A program made the translations under genes and the position numbers. This document shows positions 26,409 through 36,361 of a stretch of DNA of 64,000 nt, one piece after another. Below the pieces are notes generated by a model that was not told the DNA's origin, did no database searches, and saw only the letters and a program-made list of their open reading frames with translations. Source of the DNA: Devosia nitrariae (GTDB lineage: Bacteria; Pseudomonadota; Alphaproteobacteria; Rhizobiales; Devosiaceae); the NCBI RefSeq assembly GCF_030160115.1, contig NZ_BSNS01000003.1:1-64000 (forward strand), in the 5' to 3' direction. Position 1 is the stretch's first letter. Every line of letters starts with the position of its first letter.

Positions 26409-27497
26409 TCAGTCCTGAACGCGGAATCGCTCGAGCGCGGCGTGGTTAAGGTCGAAACCGAGACCGGGGCGGTTCGGCGCCGAAATCGTGCCGTCGGCAT
26501 TGAGTTCAAGCTGCTGCTTGAACATGGCGTCCTTGAGCGTATTGAGGCTGTTGTCGTAGTACTCGACCAACAGCCCGTTGGGCACCGCCGCAACCAGGTG
26601 CACATGGATTTCCTGGTCACCATGCGGCGCGACCGGAACATGGTTGGCATCGGCGTAATGAGCGCATTTCTGCCATTCGGTGATGCCGCCCAGGATTTGT
26701 GCGTCGGCATTGAGTACGTCGGCGGCGCGTGCGCTGATCAACTCACGGAAGCCGGTGATCGTGTATTCGTTCTCGCCCAGGGCGATGGGCACGTCCGTGC
26801 GCTGCACCAATTCGGCTGCGCCGGCGTTGTCCTCGGGTGAAAGCGGCTCTTCGAACCAATAGATGTTCCGCTCCTCGAGATGACGCGCCATCTTGAGTGC
26901 GTCGAGACGCGAATAGGCATTGTTGGCATCAACCAAGACGTCTACGCCCGGCCCAACGGCCTCAAGCACGGCATCAATGCGGGCGACATCCTCTGCGATC
27001 GGCACAGCGCCGATCTTCATCTTGATCGCCTTGGCGCCAGTGGAAACTTTGGTGCCGACCTCCTTCTGCAGACCTTCGAGCCCCTTGCCTTTGCCGTAAT
27101 AGCCGCCGGCCACGTAGGCCGGCACCTTGTCGCGGCACCCGCCGAGCAGCTGGTGTACGGAGCGGCCGGTTTCCTTACCGATGGCGTCCCAGACAGCGAT
27201 GTCGACAGCGCTGATGGCACGGGTGGCCAGACCCCGGCGGCCGAAAATCTTCGGCCGGTAGATCATCCTCCAGATGCGCTCGGTGTTGAGCGGTTGCCCC
27301 ACCACCACCTGGGCAACTTCCTTGGCCGCTTCATAGACGATGCGGCCGCCGTGGGTCCAGCCGACACCGGTGACGCCAGACGCCAGTTCCAGTTCGACCA
27401 CGACGATCTCGGTATGGGTATAAGTATAAAGCCCGTTGGTGATGGGCTCATCGTAGGGTGCGCTATATGCGGTCACGCGCGCCGACTTGATGGTCAA
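26409..27497 (-). CDS. Mandelate racemase/muconate lactonizing enzyme family protein
   Basis: 362-aa enolase-superfamily enzyme; these racemise or dehydrate carboxylate sugars and acids by abstracting an alpha proton. Visible: Lys159-x-Lys161 (KMK) base pair, metal ligands Asp190 (VLVDANNAY), Glu216 (WFEEPL) and Glu242 (LGENEY), and the Asp265/His292 pair (APHGDQE). The mandelate-racemase-like KxK plus His-Asp set suggests an acid-sugar dehydratase or racemase. Start TTG 27497 with GAGG upstream. First gene of the operon, divergent from a LysR regulator gene. Confidence 0.9.
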   Translation of the reverse strand: MTIKSARVTAYSAPYDEPITNGLYTYTHTEIVVVELELASGVTGVGWTHGGRIVYEAAKEVAQVVVGQPLNTERIWRMIYRPKIFGRRGLATRAISAVDIAVWDAIGKETGRSVHQLLGGCRDKVPAYVAGGYYGKGKGLEGLQKEVGTKVSTGAKAIKMKIGAVPIAEDVARIDAVLEAVGPGVDVLVDANNAYSRLDALKMARHLEERNIYWFEEPLSPEDNAGAAELVQRTDVPIALGENEYTITGFRELISARAADVLNADAQILGGITEWQKCAHYADANHVPVAPHGDQEIHVHLVAAVPNGLLVEYYDNSLNTLKDAMFKQQLELNADGTISAPNRPGLGFDLNHAALERFRVQD

Positions 27498-27731
27498 TTG
27501 GAGCCTCGTTGCTTGGCTGGGTGCTCAGTCGCCTTCGCCGTTGCGCGACATGCTAGCTTCCGAAGCGAGAGGCGGCGTGAAGACGCCGGCGCCGCGCGGC
27601 ACCCAATTCTCCTCCTGCTTCGCACCGTCGGCATTGTCTTGCCACGTCTGCGACGGCTTCCTACTATTCGCAGACCGGCCGGCATGACCAATGCTGATTG
27701 CCGATACAATTATGCAAAGCAGGCTGATCTT

Positions 27732-28628
27732 ATGGACGTCACCTGGCTGTCGGACTTCACCGTCCTGGCCAAGACCGGCAACTTCTCCCGCGCCGCCGAG
27801 GCACGAAATGTTACTCAGCCGGCTTTCAGCCGCCGCATCCGGCTGCTCGAGGACTGGGTGGGTACGCCGCTTGTCGACCGACGCTCGCATCCGGTGGCCC
27901 TGACCCCGGCAGGGCTGGCGTTTCAACCCTATGCCGAGGATATCCTCTCGCGCATCGAGAAAGGTCGGCAGGCCGCCCAGGACAGCGGCGCCGAGGAAAG
28001 CCAGACCCTGCGCTTTGCCACCACCCAGGTGCTTTCCCTCAGCTATTTCCCGATCTGGCTGCGCTCAACCGCCGGGCGTGTCTGGCTGGGAGCGGTCAAT
28101 CTGGTATCCAACAGCCTGGTCGCCTGCGAACACATGATGCTGAACAGCCAAGCACATTTCCTTCTCTGCCATTACCGGCAAGGCATGCCTTGGCAGCTCG
28201 ACGAAGATCAGTTTACCTCGATCCTCGTGCGCTCCGACCGCCTCATACCCGTTTCCATTCCCGACGAAAACGGTCGGCCCGTCTACGATATGGACGGTGA
28301 TCCAGAGCAGGTTATTCCATTTCTGGCCTATGACGGCCCCGCTGGCCTCGGGCGGATCATGCGGTCGGCCTTTGATCCTGAGTCCGTGCGGCCCCAGCTC
28401 AAGCCGATCGCGGAATCGCACTTGGCCCTGCTGCTGGGGTTGGCGCTGGAAGGCCGCGGTGTCGCCTGGGTCCCGGAAAACGTAGTGCGCTCCGAACTCG
28501 ACCAGAACCATATCTGCGAGGCGGGTGGCACGCGGTGGTCGATCCCCATGGAAATCAGACTGTTCCGATCGCGAAACGACCTGGGGCCGCGAGCAGAAGC
28601 CTTCTGGGACCTCGTATCATCCGAATGA
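27732..28628 (+). CDS. LysR family transcriptional regulator
   Basis: 298 aa. N-terminal winged helix with FTVLAKTGNFSRAAEARNVTQPAFSRRIRLLE, then a periplasmic-binding-type effector domain ending in GLALEGRGVAWVPENVV. It is transcribed away from the enolase-family/ABC operon (start 27497), with the 234-bp shared gap as the expected operator region. Regulation of that operon in response to its substrate is likely. Confidence 0.9.
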   Translation: MDVTWLSDFTVLAKTGNFSRAAEARNVTQPAFSRRIRLLEDWVGTPLVDRRSHPVALTPAGLAFQPYAEDILSRIEKGRQAAQDSGAEESQTLRFATTQVLSLSYFPIWLRSTAGRVWLGAVNLVSNSLVACEHMMLNSQAHFLLCHYRQGMPWQLDEDQFTSILVRSDRLIPVSIPDENGRPVYDMDGDPEQVIPFLAYDGPAGLGRIMRSAFDPESVRPQLKPIAESHLALLLGLALEGRGVAWVPENVVRSELDQNHICEAGGTRWSIPMEIRLFRSRNDLGPRAEAFWDLVSSE

Positions 28629-28693
28629 TGCTATCCGAATAACGGGCATCCAAAGGGTGCAAGTTGACGGTCATCGATGGTTGGCGGTCGTCG

Positions 28694-28888
28694 ATGAACT
28701 ACGCGCGGGTAAGTCAGTCCAATGAAGTGCGGATCGAGTTCAAAGCCACGCCGACCGAGGTAATCAACAACACCGAAGAGCTGATGCGATCGACACTGGC
28801 TCCGCTTTATGAGGTGTTCGAGCTCTATACGCCATCGATGGAGATGATTATTTCCGAAGCCGCTAAGCTAAAATCCGGGCGCGTCTGA
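28694..28888 (+). CDS. Small hypothetical protein
   Basis: 64 codons from ATG 28694 (a TTG at 28664 would add ten). The product is mildly acidic with KATPTEVINNTEELMRS and a helical end. Composition looks like a real protein, yet I recognise no family and the ribosome site is weak. It may be a short gene or a tail of something lost. The following 28889-29076 shows nothing. Confidence 0.35.
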   Translation: MNYARVSQSNEVRIEFKATPTEVINNTEELMRSTLAPLYEVFELYTPSMEMIISEAAKLKSGRV

Positions 28889-29076
28889 AAGTAGTTCCAA
28901 GGGTGCGTTGCCCAAGACACTTGGCGGAGGTCTTGTCCATCGGCCATAATTAATTTGGCCATCGGTTCCTTCTGGGACAGCTCTGCCTCACTACAGATCA
29001 GTATTGGCAAGTGGCTGACGCCTAAGCCTGCGCGTCGGCGGCTAACGTGAGGGAGCCGCTTGTTTTGGCAAAACAG

Positions 29077-29868
29077 CTAGTTTGAGCTTCGCAGCCGCTT
29101 CTCTCCCGCTTCAATGCGGATAGGCAGCACGTTCCCGACAGGAGGCAGCGGGCAGACGGCGAATTCGGTGAAGGCGCAGGGTGGATTGATAGCCTTGTTG
29201 AAGTCGAGCACGATGGACTTTTCGGTCAGATCTTCGCCGAACACGAAGCGGCAGGCAGCATAGGTGTGGTCTTTTGCGGTTTGGTCGCGGAAAACGAATT
29301 GCGGCCGCTCTGGTGTCCCGTGTATTGCGAGCAGTTCATAGGTCACGCCATTGCGAGTAAACACCGCCTTGTGGGAGGCGACCACCTCCGTCGAGATGGA
29401 CTTCGAGGTATCGATAGTGAGCTCCTTGGGTGCATCGAGCTTCACCCACTCGGCCAACACGCGCCAACTCGGGTCGAGAGGAAAGTATTCCAGCGGCTCC
29501 AGTTCATCCCCTTTTCGGGACGCCGTGTCGCGGACTCGTAGGGCATTCTCGCCGTTGAGTGTGGTCACCTCAAGCAGGAGGCTGCCCGCCGTGAACCGGG
29601 GCGGGGCGTACTTGGACAGCTCCAGAACAACAGGCGGTCCCCCTTCGGCGGGGGTGTAGGTGACAGCGCCTCTGGCGTCCTGCGTGAGCGTGCCGATTCG
29701 AGCAGGTCCGACGGGAAGCACTATGTCGTTGTCCGGGGCGCTTCCTACGGCGACGGTGCCTTCAGACAGCCATTCCCGGGCGATGATGTTCAGCCATCCA
29801 TCGGGAGCCTTAAGCGCGGCGAGCCGGCGGGACCGCCACTCGGCGTGGTCGGCAGCGTACTCAGACAT
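29077..29868 (-). CDS. DUF1684 family protein
   Basis: 263 aa, soluble, no signal peptide. The family's conserved C-terminal NPPCAFTEFAVCPLPP...LPIRI is present, and AADHAEWRSRRLAAL opens the protein as in other members. Function unknown. GAGGAG before ATG 29868. It is the last gene of a dipeptide-type ABC operon, touching the ATPase stop, so it may process the imported compound. Confidence 0.88.
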   Translation of the reverse strand: MSEYAADHAEWRSRRLAALKAPDGWLNIIAREWLSEGTVAVGSAPDNDIVLPVGPARIGTLTQDARGAVTYTPAEGGPPVVLELSKYAPPRFTAGSLLLEVTTLNGENALRVRDTASRKGDELEPLEYFPLDPSWRVLAEWVKLDAPKELTIDTSKSISTEVVASHKAVFTRNGVTYELLAIHGTPERPQFVFRDQTAKDHTYAACRFVFGEDLTEKSIVLDFNKAINPPCAFTEFAVCPLPPVGNVLPIRIEAGEKRLRSSN

Positions 29869-29869
29869 T

Positions 29870-30625
29870 TCAATGCTCCTCAAAGACTAGGCGCGGCACA
29901 CTGCCAAGAAGGCGTTGCGTATAGGGATGCTGCGGATCGGCGAGTACGGCAGCTGTATCGCCCGCTTCAACGACGCGGCCGCTCTCCAGGATGACGATGC
30001 TTCTGCAAAGTGCCGCAACAACTCCGATATCGTGCGAAACGAAGAGAAGGCTCATATTCCGGCTAAGCTTGCTCATCAGGTCAACGATGCGGACGCGGGT
30101 TGTCAGGTCGAGTGCGCTGACCGCTTCATCTGCGAGCAGCAGCTTCGGACCGGCGACGATCGCACGGGCTATTGCGATCCGCTGGCGCTGACCGCCCGAA
30201 AACTGGTGCGGATAGCGCCCAGCGACGTTGGGGTCGAGTCCCACGGCTTCGAGGGCGTCGCTGATCATCCCGGCGTGGTCCCCCGCTATTCTGAGCGACC
30301 GCAGTGGCTCGGCTATGATCGCGGACACGTTCTGCCGCGGATCAAGGGAGGAATACGGATCCTGGAACACGATCTGCGCTTTCCGCCGGAAATCGCGCAT
30401 GAAGGAGCGATTGCCTGGATCCAGGGGCGTGCCGTCGAAGAAGATCTTGCCACGATCTGGTCGCGCCAAACCCAGCAGCAGGCGGAGTAGGGTGGTCTTG
30501 CCCGAGCCCGACTCCCCTACCAGTCCGACGGTGTCCCCCGGACCGATCTCCAGAGAAACATCCTCGAGAACAGGCCGACCGCCCGCGTAGCCGAAGCTGA
30601 CACGGTCAATGCGAACGAGGCTCAT
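29870..30625 (-). CDS. Dipeptide/oligopeptide-type ABC ATPase (DppF-like)
   Basis: 251 aa. Walker A GESGSGKTT, signature FSGGQRQRIAIARAI, Walker B LLLADEAVSALD, switch FVSHD, and the short HPYT end (DPQHPYTQRLL) of peptide-transporter ATPases. It starts inside the previous ATPase gene (ATGA overlap at 30622-30625). It pairs with the next ATPase to drive import through the two permeases. Confidence 0.92.
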   Translation of the reverse strand: MSLVRIDRVSFGYAGGRPVLEDVSLEIGPGDTVGLVGESGSGKTTLLRLLLGLARPDRGKIFFDGTPLDPGNRSFMRDFRRKAQIVFQDPYSSLDPRQNVSAIIAEPLRSLRIAGDHAGMISDALEAVGLDPNVAGRYPHQFSGGQRQRIAIARAIVAGPKLLLADEAVSALDLTTRVRIVDLMSKLSRNMSLLFVSHDIGVVAALCRSIVILESGRVVEAGDTAAVLADPQHPYTQRLLGSVPRLVFEEH

Positions 30626-31431
30626 GTCCTTCCCTCCATCGCGGCGTCGAAGCGCTTTGCCGCGGCGACAAGGCTCTTGGTGTAATCGTGCTGGGGTCGA
30701 TTGAAGACCTCTGAGACAGTGCCTGTCTCGACTGCTTCGCCTAAACGGAGGACCATAACGCGCTCGACGGTGTTCGCGACGACCGGCAGGTCATGACTGA
30801 TAAACAGAAGCGCCATCTGCCTTTCTTGTACGAGACGGTCGATGAGGATCAGGATCTCGGCCTGAGTGGTCACGTCGAGTGCCGTCGTCGGCTCGTCAGC
30901 GATCAGCAAGTCGGGCTCGCAGGCTAGAGCCATGGCGATGGCGACCCGCTGGCGCTGTCCCCCCGAAAGCTCATGCGGATAAGCCCTAGCTATGCGCCGT
31001 TCATCGGGTAGAGCGACATCGTCGATGAGCTCAAGCACTGCCTCTTTGAGCCTGGTACCCGTAATCGGCGCGCCGTTGCGACGGGCACGACGAGCGAGTG
31101 GCTCAGCGATCTGCATACCCACCGTCATAAGTGGGTCGAGAGCGGACAAGGGCTCTTGGAACACTATGGCAGCGCCGGTACCGCGCACGCGATCAAGCAC
31201 CTGGTCAGGAACCCCCACGACCTGTTGCCCGCCCAGCAACACGGAGCCTGACGCCGTTAAGCCTGAAGGCAAGAGGCCCGTTGCTGCCAAAGCCGTCAGC
31301 GACTTGCCTGAGCCGGACTCGCCGATCAGCCCGACTCGCTCCCCGCGGTCCAGCGTCATCGAGAGGTCTGACACCAGGATCTTCTCACCAGCCCGCACGC
31401 TGACCCTGTCCATCTCCAAAAGCATGGTCAC
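30622..31431 (-). CDS. Dipeptide/oligopeptide-type ABC ATPase (DppD-like)
   Basis: 269 aa. Walker [11 protein letters not shown]-loop [16 protein letters not shown], signature [15 protein letters not shown], Walker [13 protein letters not shown], switch FISHD. The C-terminal region is short, lacking a long Cys-rich oligopeptide domain. It overlaps the permease gene by 4 bp (ATGA). Confidence 0.92.
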   Translation of the reverse strand: MTMLLEMDRVSVRAGEKILVSDLSMTLDRGERVGLIGESGSGKSLTALAATGLLPSGLTASGSVLLGGQQVVGVPDQVLDRVRGTGAAIVFQEPLSALDPLMTVGMQIAEPLARRARRNGAPITGTRLKEAVLELIDDVALPDERRIARAYPHELSGGQRQRVAIAMALACEPDLLIADEPTTALDVTTQAEILILIDRLVQERQMALLFISHDLPVVANTVERVMVLRLGEAVETGTVSEVFNRPQHDYTKSLVAAAKRFDAAMEGRT

Positions 31432-32276
31432 CGGTCTCCCAGCCTGTCGTCGACACGCTCACGAAGACCGTCAGCTAGAAGGTTTACGCCAATCGCCAGG
31501 GATACCAGCGCGATCCCCGGAGCTATAGCGCCAAGCGGGGCGGTATAAACGGTTCCCTGCGCCTCCTGCAGTATCCGCCCCCAGGAGGCGTTAGGCGGTG
31601 GAGCGCCAAGACCAAGATAGGAGAGAGAGGCTTCAGCAATAACCGCCAGGCCGAACTGCAGGGCGAAATTGACCGAGAGGGTGGGCCAGATATTCGGCAG
31701 GACATGGATGAAGACAATCTTGGGCCAGGATGATCCTGACGTCCGGGCCGCGGTGATGTAGTCCATTACCAGCACGCGTTTGGCTAGGATGCGGGTTAGA
31801 CGGGCAACAATCGCAGACAGAGCGATACCCAGGGCGAGGATCGCTGACCATAGGCTCGCCTGATCGCTGGCAGCCACCACGAGCATGGCGATGAGCAGTG
31901 TGGGGAAAGCGATCAGGATGTCGAGCGTTGCGGCAAGCGCGTCGTCGAGCCACTTGCTGGCGAAAGCAGCAAGGATACCGAGCGTCACACCGATGAACGC
32001 CCCGACCGCCACAGCACCAGTCCCCACCTGCAGGGCGATGCGGCTGCCGATCATCAGCTGCGTGAAGAGATCGCGTCCGAGCCGGTCTGTTCCCACCATA
32101 TGCTGCAGGCTTGCGCCTTCGAGTCGCCCTCCGGTGAAAGCGTTGGGGTCGTAAGGCAGCCAAACTAGCGTCAGGAGCCCAACGAACACATGCATGCCAA
32201 CAAGCAGAGCACCTGCCCTGAGGGCAACCGAGTGTCGACGCCCGCGGCTGGGCGAACCGACCTGGGTGATCGTCAT
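31428..32276 (-). CDS. Dipeptide/oligopeptide-type ABC permease (DppC-like)
   Basis: 282-aa inner-membrane permease. N-terminal anchor segment, GTDRLGRDLFTQLMIGSR typical of DppC proteins, and the EAA-like loop TAARTSGSSWPKIVFIHVLPN. It overlaps the DppB-like gene by 4 bp. Confidence 0.92.
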   Translation of the reverse strand: MTITQVGSPSRGRRHSVALRAGALLVGMHVFVGLLTLVWLPYDPNAFTGGRLEGASLQHMVGTDRLGRDLFTQLMIGSRIALQVGTGAVAVGAFIGVTLGILAAFASKWLDDALAATLDILIAFPTLLIAMLVVAASDQASLWSAILALGIALSAIVARLTRILAKRVLVMDYITAARTSGSSWPKIVFIHVLPNIWPTLSVNFALQFGLAVIAEASLSYLGLGAPPPNASWGRILQEAQGTVYTAPLGAIAPGIALVSLAIGVNLLADGLRERVDDRLGDR

Positions 32277-33259
32277 GCCTGCACACTCGTCCGACGTAGG
32301 CGCGGATCGACTAGCCGCTGGGCGATATCGGCAGCAAAACCGATGAGGAGCACCAGCAGGGTAGAAACAAAGAGCACGCCCTGCACATTCGGATAGTCGC
32401 GTTGTTGAATGGCCAAGAGCAGCATAGAGCCGAGGCCCGGCAGGTTGAACACGCGTTCGATGACCACAGCACCAAGGAAGGTGGTGGCAAGTTCGATTCC
32501 CAGGATCGAAATGACCGGTACAGCGCCGTTGCGCAGCCCGTGACGCACCAACGCCTCGGGAAAGCTGCTGCCCAGCGCGCGGGCCGTTCGCAGGTAATCA
32601 CTGCCCAGAACGTCGAGCGTTGATGCACGTACATAGCGGAGCAGTGAGGCGCCCATGACCAACCCGATCGTCAGGGCTGGCAGAACCATGCCTCTTGCGG
32701 CTTCGGAAAAATCGCTCCATCCGCGCAGGGGGAAGCCTCCCGACGGGAACCACCGCAGGTTGATCGAAAACAGCGTGACCAACAGGATGCCGACCCAAAA
32801 GACGGGAATGGCAATGCCAAGCTGAGAAACGACAGAGATGGCGCCGCCATACCAACTCTGGGCGCGTACCGCCGAGACGATACCCAATGGCACGGCCAGG
32901 GCAATCGCAAGAAAGAAACCCAACAGGGTCAGCGGCAGGGTGACTGACATCCGGTTGGCGATCTCTTCCAATACGGACGCGCGGCTGACGAACGAGGTCC
33001 CCAGATCTAGCCTGGCGAGACTGCCGATGAAGTAAACGAACTGCACATGCAGCGGCTGGTCGGAGCCAACCTGAGCGCGGGCAGCTTCGATCTGCTCGGA
33101 TGTTGCGCCCACACCGAGCAGAGCATTGGCGGGGTCGCCAGGCAGCAGGCGAAGCAGGACGAAAAGCACCGCCGCCGCTATGAACAGCGAGGCGAAGAGG
33201 ATCAGGGTGCGGCGAATGGTGTAGGCGAGAATGATGAGATTCCTTGCGGTAGCTAACAT
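32273..33259 (-). CDS. Dipeptide/oligopeptide-type ABC permease (DppB-like)
   Basis: About 328 aa, inner membrane. IRRTLILFASLFIAAAVLFVL begins the protein, with LPGDPANALLG and the loop RTARALGSSFPEALVRHGLRN. I use ATG 33259; no strong ribosome site is visible, and the 33319 start adds sequence unlike the family. Confidence 0.88.
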   Translation of the reverse strand: MLATARNLIILAYTIRRTLILFASLFIAAAVLFVLLRLLPGDPANALLGVGATSEQIEAARAQVGSDQPLHVQFVYFIGSLARLDLGTSFVSRASVLEEIANRMSVTLPLTLLGFFLAIALAVPLGIVSAVRAQSWYGGAISVVSQLGIAIPVFWVGILLVTLFSINLRWFPSGGFPLRGWSDFSEAARGMVLPALTIGLVMGASLLRYVRASTLDVLGSDYLRTARALGSSFPEALVRHGLRNGAVPVISILGIELATTFLGAVVIERVFNLPGLGSMLLLAIQQRDYPNVQGVLFVSTLLVLLIGFAADIAQRLVDPRLRRTSVQA

Positions 33260-33326
33260 AGAGATAGCTGTAGCCGCGCAACTAGACCACCGGCCCCAGG
33301 GGAACTGGTGGCATGTCAACGTTGGA

Positions 33327-34811
33327 TTAGTTCGACTTCCGGATATCGTACGCGAAGAATTGGGAGTTCAGGCCGTTGACGGGATAGCCGGTCACGTTGG
33401 CCGCTGAAACGACGATCTGCGGATAAAGATACAGCCAGATGCTGGCAGCGTCCTCGGCAATGATGCGATTGGCCTGGGTGAGCTTCTCCACCTGCTCAGC
33501 TTCGTTGGAGGCTGCCTCCGCGTCGGCGATCAGCTGCACCACTTCGGGGTTGTTGTAGCCCCAGTAGAAGTCCGGGTTGCCGTAGAACACGATGTCTCGA
33601 TGGTTGACGTGCTCCTGCAGCGTGGCCTCGAAGTCCCGCTCCTGATAGATCTTGGTGTACCACTCGTTGGCGGTGATGATGTTGATATTCACCTTCACAC
33701 CAATCTTGGCATATTCGGTCTGCAGGAACTGAGCGACGATCGGGTGCGGATCGTAGTCGGGCGTATCGAGTGTGAACTCGAAACCGTCCGGATATCCCGC
33801 TTCAGCCAATAGTTGCTTGGCGCTTTCCACGTCGTACGCATCGACATCCGTGAGATCGACATACCACGGATCCGTCGGCGGAACGAACGAGCCGATCAGC
33901 GTGCCGTACTCCCCCCAGATGGAGTTGAGAAGTCGAGCCTTATCTGTAGCACGGGCAAGCGCCTTCCGCACCTGCACGTTGTCGAAGGGCGCAACACGAT
34001 CGTTGAACGCCAGGATTTCCTTGGTTGTCGAGGCGCCTTCAGTCACCACGAAAGACGGATTGTCGGCAAACTGCACGAGCAAGTCCGGGCTTTGCACCGA
34101 GGTTATGATGTCCACTGCGTTGGTGAGCAGGGCATTATTGAGCGCTGTGGCTTCGGTGAAATACTGGAAGACCACCTCGCCGTTGGTTGGCGCTTCGCCC
34201 CAATATTCTTCGAAGCGCGAGAGCGCTAGCGCTGACCCGCGGCGCCACTCTTCCAGTGTGTAAGGACCAGTACCATCTTCCATCGCGGTGATATTTGCCG
34301 CGGCATCATTGACGATCCACACATAGGAGAGATTGTACGGCAGCGAGATCGAGCGGTCTGAAAGCGTCACCACAACCGTACGGTCATCGGGGGCTTCTAC
34401 GCTGCTGATGTTTGAGAGGCTTCTCTTTCGCGAGCTCTGAGAGCTTTCAGCGGTTACGCGCTCAATCGAGTGCTTCACGTCAGCGGCAGTCAGCGGGTCG
34501 CCCGAATGGAACGTCACTCCCTCGCGCAGGGTGAAGGTGTAGGTGAGGCCGTCGTCATTGACCGCATAGTCCTCGACCAATTTCGGCTCTACAGTGCCTG
34601 CATCGGTGAGCTGGAAGAGCGCTTCATAGACATTGCCGTTGAAGGCTTCATTGATGCCTTGGCCCGCACCCGCGGTATTGTCGAGATTTTGCGGCTCGTA
34701 GAGTGAGCCAATGCGGATTGTAGCATCAGGATCGTAGTCCTGCGCCAGGGTGATCGGTGCAAAGTTGGCACCAGCCAGCAGGACTGCGGCGAAGAGAGCT
34801 GAGTTACGCAT
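33327..34811 (-). CDS. Peptide/solute ABC substrate-binding protein (family 5)
   Basis: 494-aa periplasmic binding protein with signal peptide (MRNSALFAAVLLAGANFAPITLAQ). Family 5 hallmarks: PKLVEDYAVNDDGLTYTFTLREGVTFHSG, VRKALARATDK and a C-terminal SIWLYLYPQIVV. ATG 34811 has GGAG at the right distance. Head of the operon 34811-29077. The ligand could be a peptide or another small compound; the DUF1684 gene at the end of the operon gives no clear hint. Confidence 0.92.
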   Translation of the reverse strand: MRNSALFAAVLLAGANFAPITLAQDYDPDATIRIGSLYEPQNLDNTAGAGQGINEAFNGNVYEALFQLTDAGTVEPKLVEDYAVNDDGLTYTFTLREGVTFHSGDPLTAADVKHSIERVTAESSQSSRKRSLSNISSVEAPDDRTVVVTLSDRSISLPYNLSYVWIVNDAAANITAMEDGTGPYTLEEWRRGSALALSRFEEYWGEAPTNGEVVFQYFTEATALNNALLTNAVDIITSVQSPDLLVQFADNPSFVVTEGASTTKEILAFNDRVAPFDNVQVRKALARATDKARLLNSIWGEYGTLIGSFVPPTDPWYVDLTDVDAYDVESAKQLLAEAGYPDGFEFTLDTPDYDPHPIVAQFLQTEYAKIGVKVNINIITANEWYTKIYQERDFEATLQEHVNHRDIVFYGNPDFYWGYNNPEVVQLIADAEAASNEAEQVEKLTQANRIIAEDAASIWLYLYPQIVVSAANVTGYPVNGLNSQFFAYDIRKSN

Positions 34812-35542
34812 GATTGCTCCACAAAAGGGTGGATGATTGTAGACCAGCAGTGGGAGTGACACTACCTTCCACTTGGGGATCAACCAACCACCCCCGCAAA
34901 GCGATCTGGTACAAAATTCTAAAAACGAGCACGTGCAGGAAGTGCCCTCAGTTTCTTGTTTGTCGGTAGAACACCGGCGTGATTCACCGTCGCCGAGGCG
35001 TGTCAGGAGGTCTCGCTATGCACCTAAAGAGAGACGACTTCTCTCGGTATTTCAGCGGCGTTGCGGCCATTTTGCACGCTCATGGCCTTTTTCGCGTGCG
35101 GTGGGATAGCATGCATCATGCCGCTCTGGCGGGCATGCATCTGTCTTGGCAAAAGCAGACAACACCTGCCCCGCGTCGGTGGCGCTCAACTGCAGGCGCG
35201 CCCGGGTCAGCATCCAGCCCAACCCAGAAAAGCCTGCATTCTGGCAGCTACGCGTAACGTTTCGGCCATTGGAGGACGTTGAGCGAAATCCAAAAGGCTG
35301 ACAGTCCGCTCAGGCGGAAGGAGCAATCATGATGGGAGTTTGCCGACAGTCAGCTTTCAGCCCGCTTGGAAGAAAGGCAGAGATTGCAGTATAAAGCCAG
35401 GCAACGGGAATGGCGGTTGGCAGCCAGATTTCATTAGCGATCCGACCCCCGGGGCGTTATGCTGAAGGGGCGCAGCCGGCGTCGGCAGAGCGACTGCCCC
35501 CTATGCAGGATATACCGCTGTTGGGCCTCTCGCTGTGGAGCC
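34812..35542. other. Intergenic stretch without an assured gene
   Basis: This 731-bp gap separates two ABC operons that read left. It holds one small plus-strand frame with a good ribosome site (35018-35257, listed apart). Otherwise I see only short degenerate words such as GCTGACAGTC near 35297 and GACAGTCAGC near 35346, which form a weak inverted pair of unknown meaning. Confidence 0.4.
35018..35257 (+). CDS. Small hypothetical protein
   Basis: 79 codons opening MHLKRDDFSRYFSGVAAILH behind a strong AGGAGG seven bases before the ATG. The second half is Ser/Pro/Arg-rich and looks untidy, so it may have decayed or run past its true end. No family recognised. It is the only gene candidate in this gap. 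Confidence 0.3.
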   Translation: MHLKRDDFSRYFSGVAAILHAHGLFRVRWDSMHHAALAGMHLSWQKQTTPAPRRWRSTAGAPGSASSPTQKSLHSGSYA

Positions 35543-36361
35543 TCAATCGGCCTGGCCTGTGACTTGGATATGCCAGGGTGCAATCACACGTTCCAGCCAT
35601 TGGACAAAAGCATTTAGGATGATCGCAAAGGTCAGAAGCACGATGATGGGCGCGAACATTTCTGCGGTTTCGAAATTGTTGGCCGCCGTCAGGATGATGC
35701 CGCCCAGCCCGGAAAGTGCGGTGAAGAACTCGGCCACGATCATGGCGATGATGCCCTTGCCGACGGCCAGCCGGATGCCGGCCATGATGTAGGGTACGGA
35801 GGCCGGAAGCACGATCTTTTGGAGGATTGCCCTGCGTGATCCGACGAAGGATTCCCCCACCTCGATCAGCGATTTTGGGATGGATTTGACGCCCGACCAG
35901 GTGCTCATGCAGATGGGGAAGAACGACAGCGTGGCGATGATGGCGACCTTGACGGTAAAGCCGAGCCCGAACCACAGCATGAAGAGCGGCGTGATCGCGA
36001 TCAGGGGCATGGCATTGCCCGCCGTGACATAGATGCCGAAGGCGGCCTCCATGAAGCGGAAGCGGCCGAGCAGCATGCCGATCGGAATGCCAAGGATGGC
36101 GGCGATGCTGAAGCCGACGACGAAGGGCTGCAAGCTTTGCAGGAAGGCGTTGGGCAGCCGGCCGCTGACAGTGAGGTCAACCATCGCGGCTGCAATTGCA
36201 GAGGGATAGGAGCCGAACAGCGGATTGACCTGCCGACCGAAGATTTCCCACAGTAGCAGCGCGATGGTGACGGAAGCGAAGGTGACGACCCGGCGGCCCA
36301 TCAGAATCGTGGCAAGATCCATGCGAAGGCTGGAGGGCGCGGTAGCGTGATCGGTAGTCAT
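35543..36361 (-). CDS. NitT/TauT-type ABC transporter permease
   Basis: 272-aa inner-membrane permease of the nitrate/taurine/sulfonate class. YVTAGNAMPLIAITPLFMLWFG and LIEVGESFVGSRRAILQKIVLPASVPY (EAA loop) are typical. ATG 36361 overlaps the stop of the ATPase gene by one base (TAATG). It forms an importer with the next two genes and is part of the group served by the GTCATACAA operators. Confidence 0.92.
   Translation of the reverse strand: MTTDHATAPSSLRMDLATILMGRRVVTFASVTIALLLWEIFGRQVNPLFGSYPSAIAAAMVDLTVSGRLPNAFLQSLQPFVVGFSIAAILGIPIGMLLGRFRFMEAAFGIYVTAGNAMPLIAITPLFMLWFGLGFTVKVAIIATLSFFPICMSTWSGVKSIPKSLIEVGESFVGSRRAILQKIVLPASVPYIMAGIRLAVGKGIIAMIVAEFFTALSGLGGIILTAANNFETAEMFAPIIVLLTFAIILNAFVQWLERVIAPWHIQVTGQAD

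Noticed and set aside
35290..35360. Partial inverted words GCTGACAGTC / GACAGTCAGC as a mobile repeat
   Set aside because: The arms match poorly beyond the short core and there is no boundary duplication.
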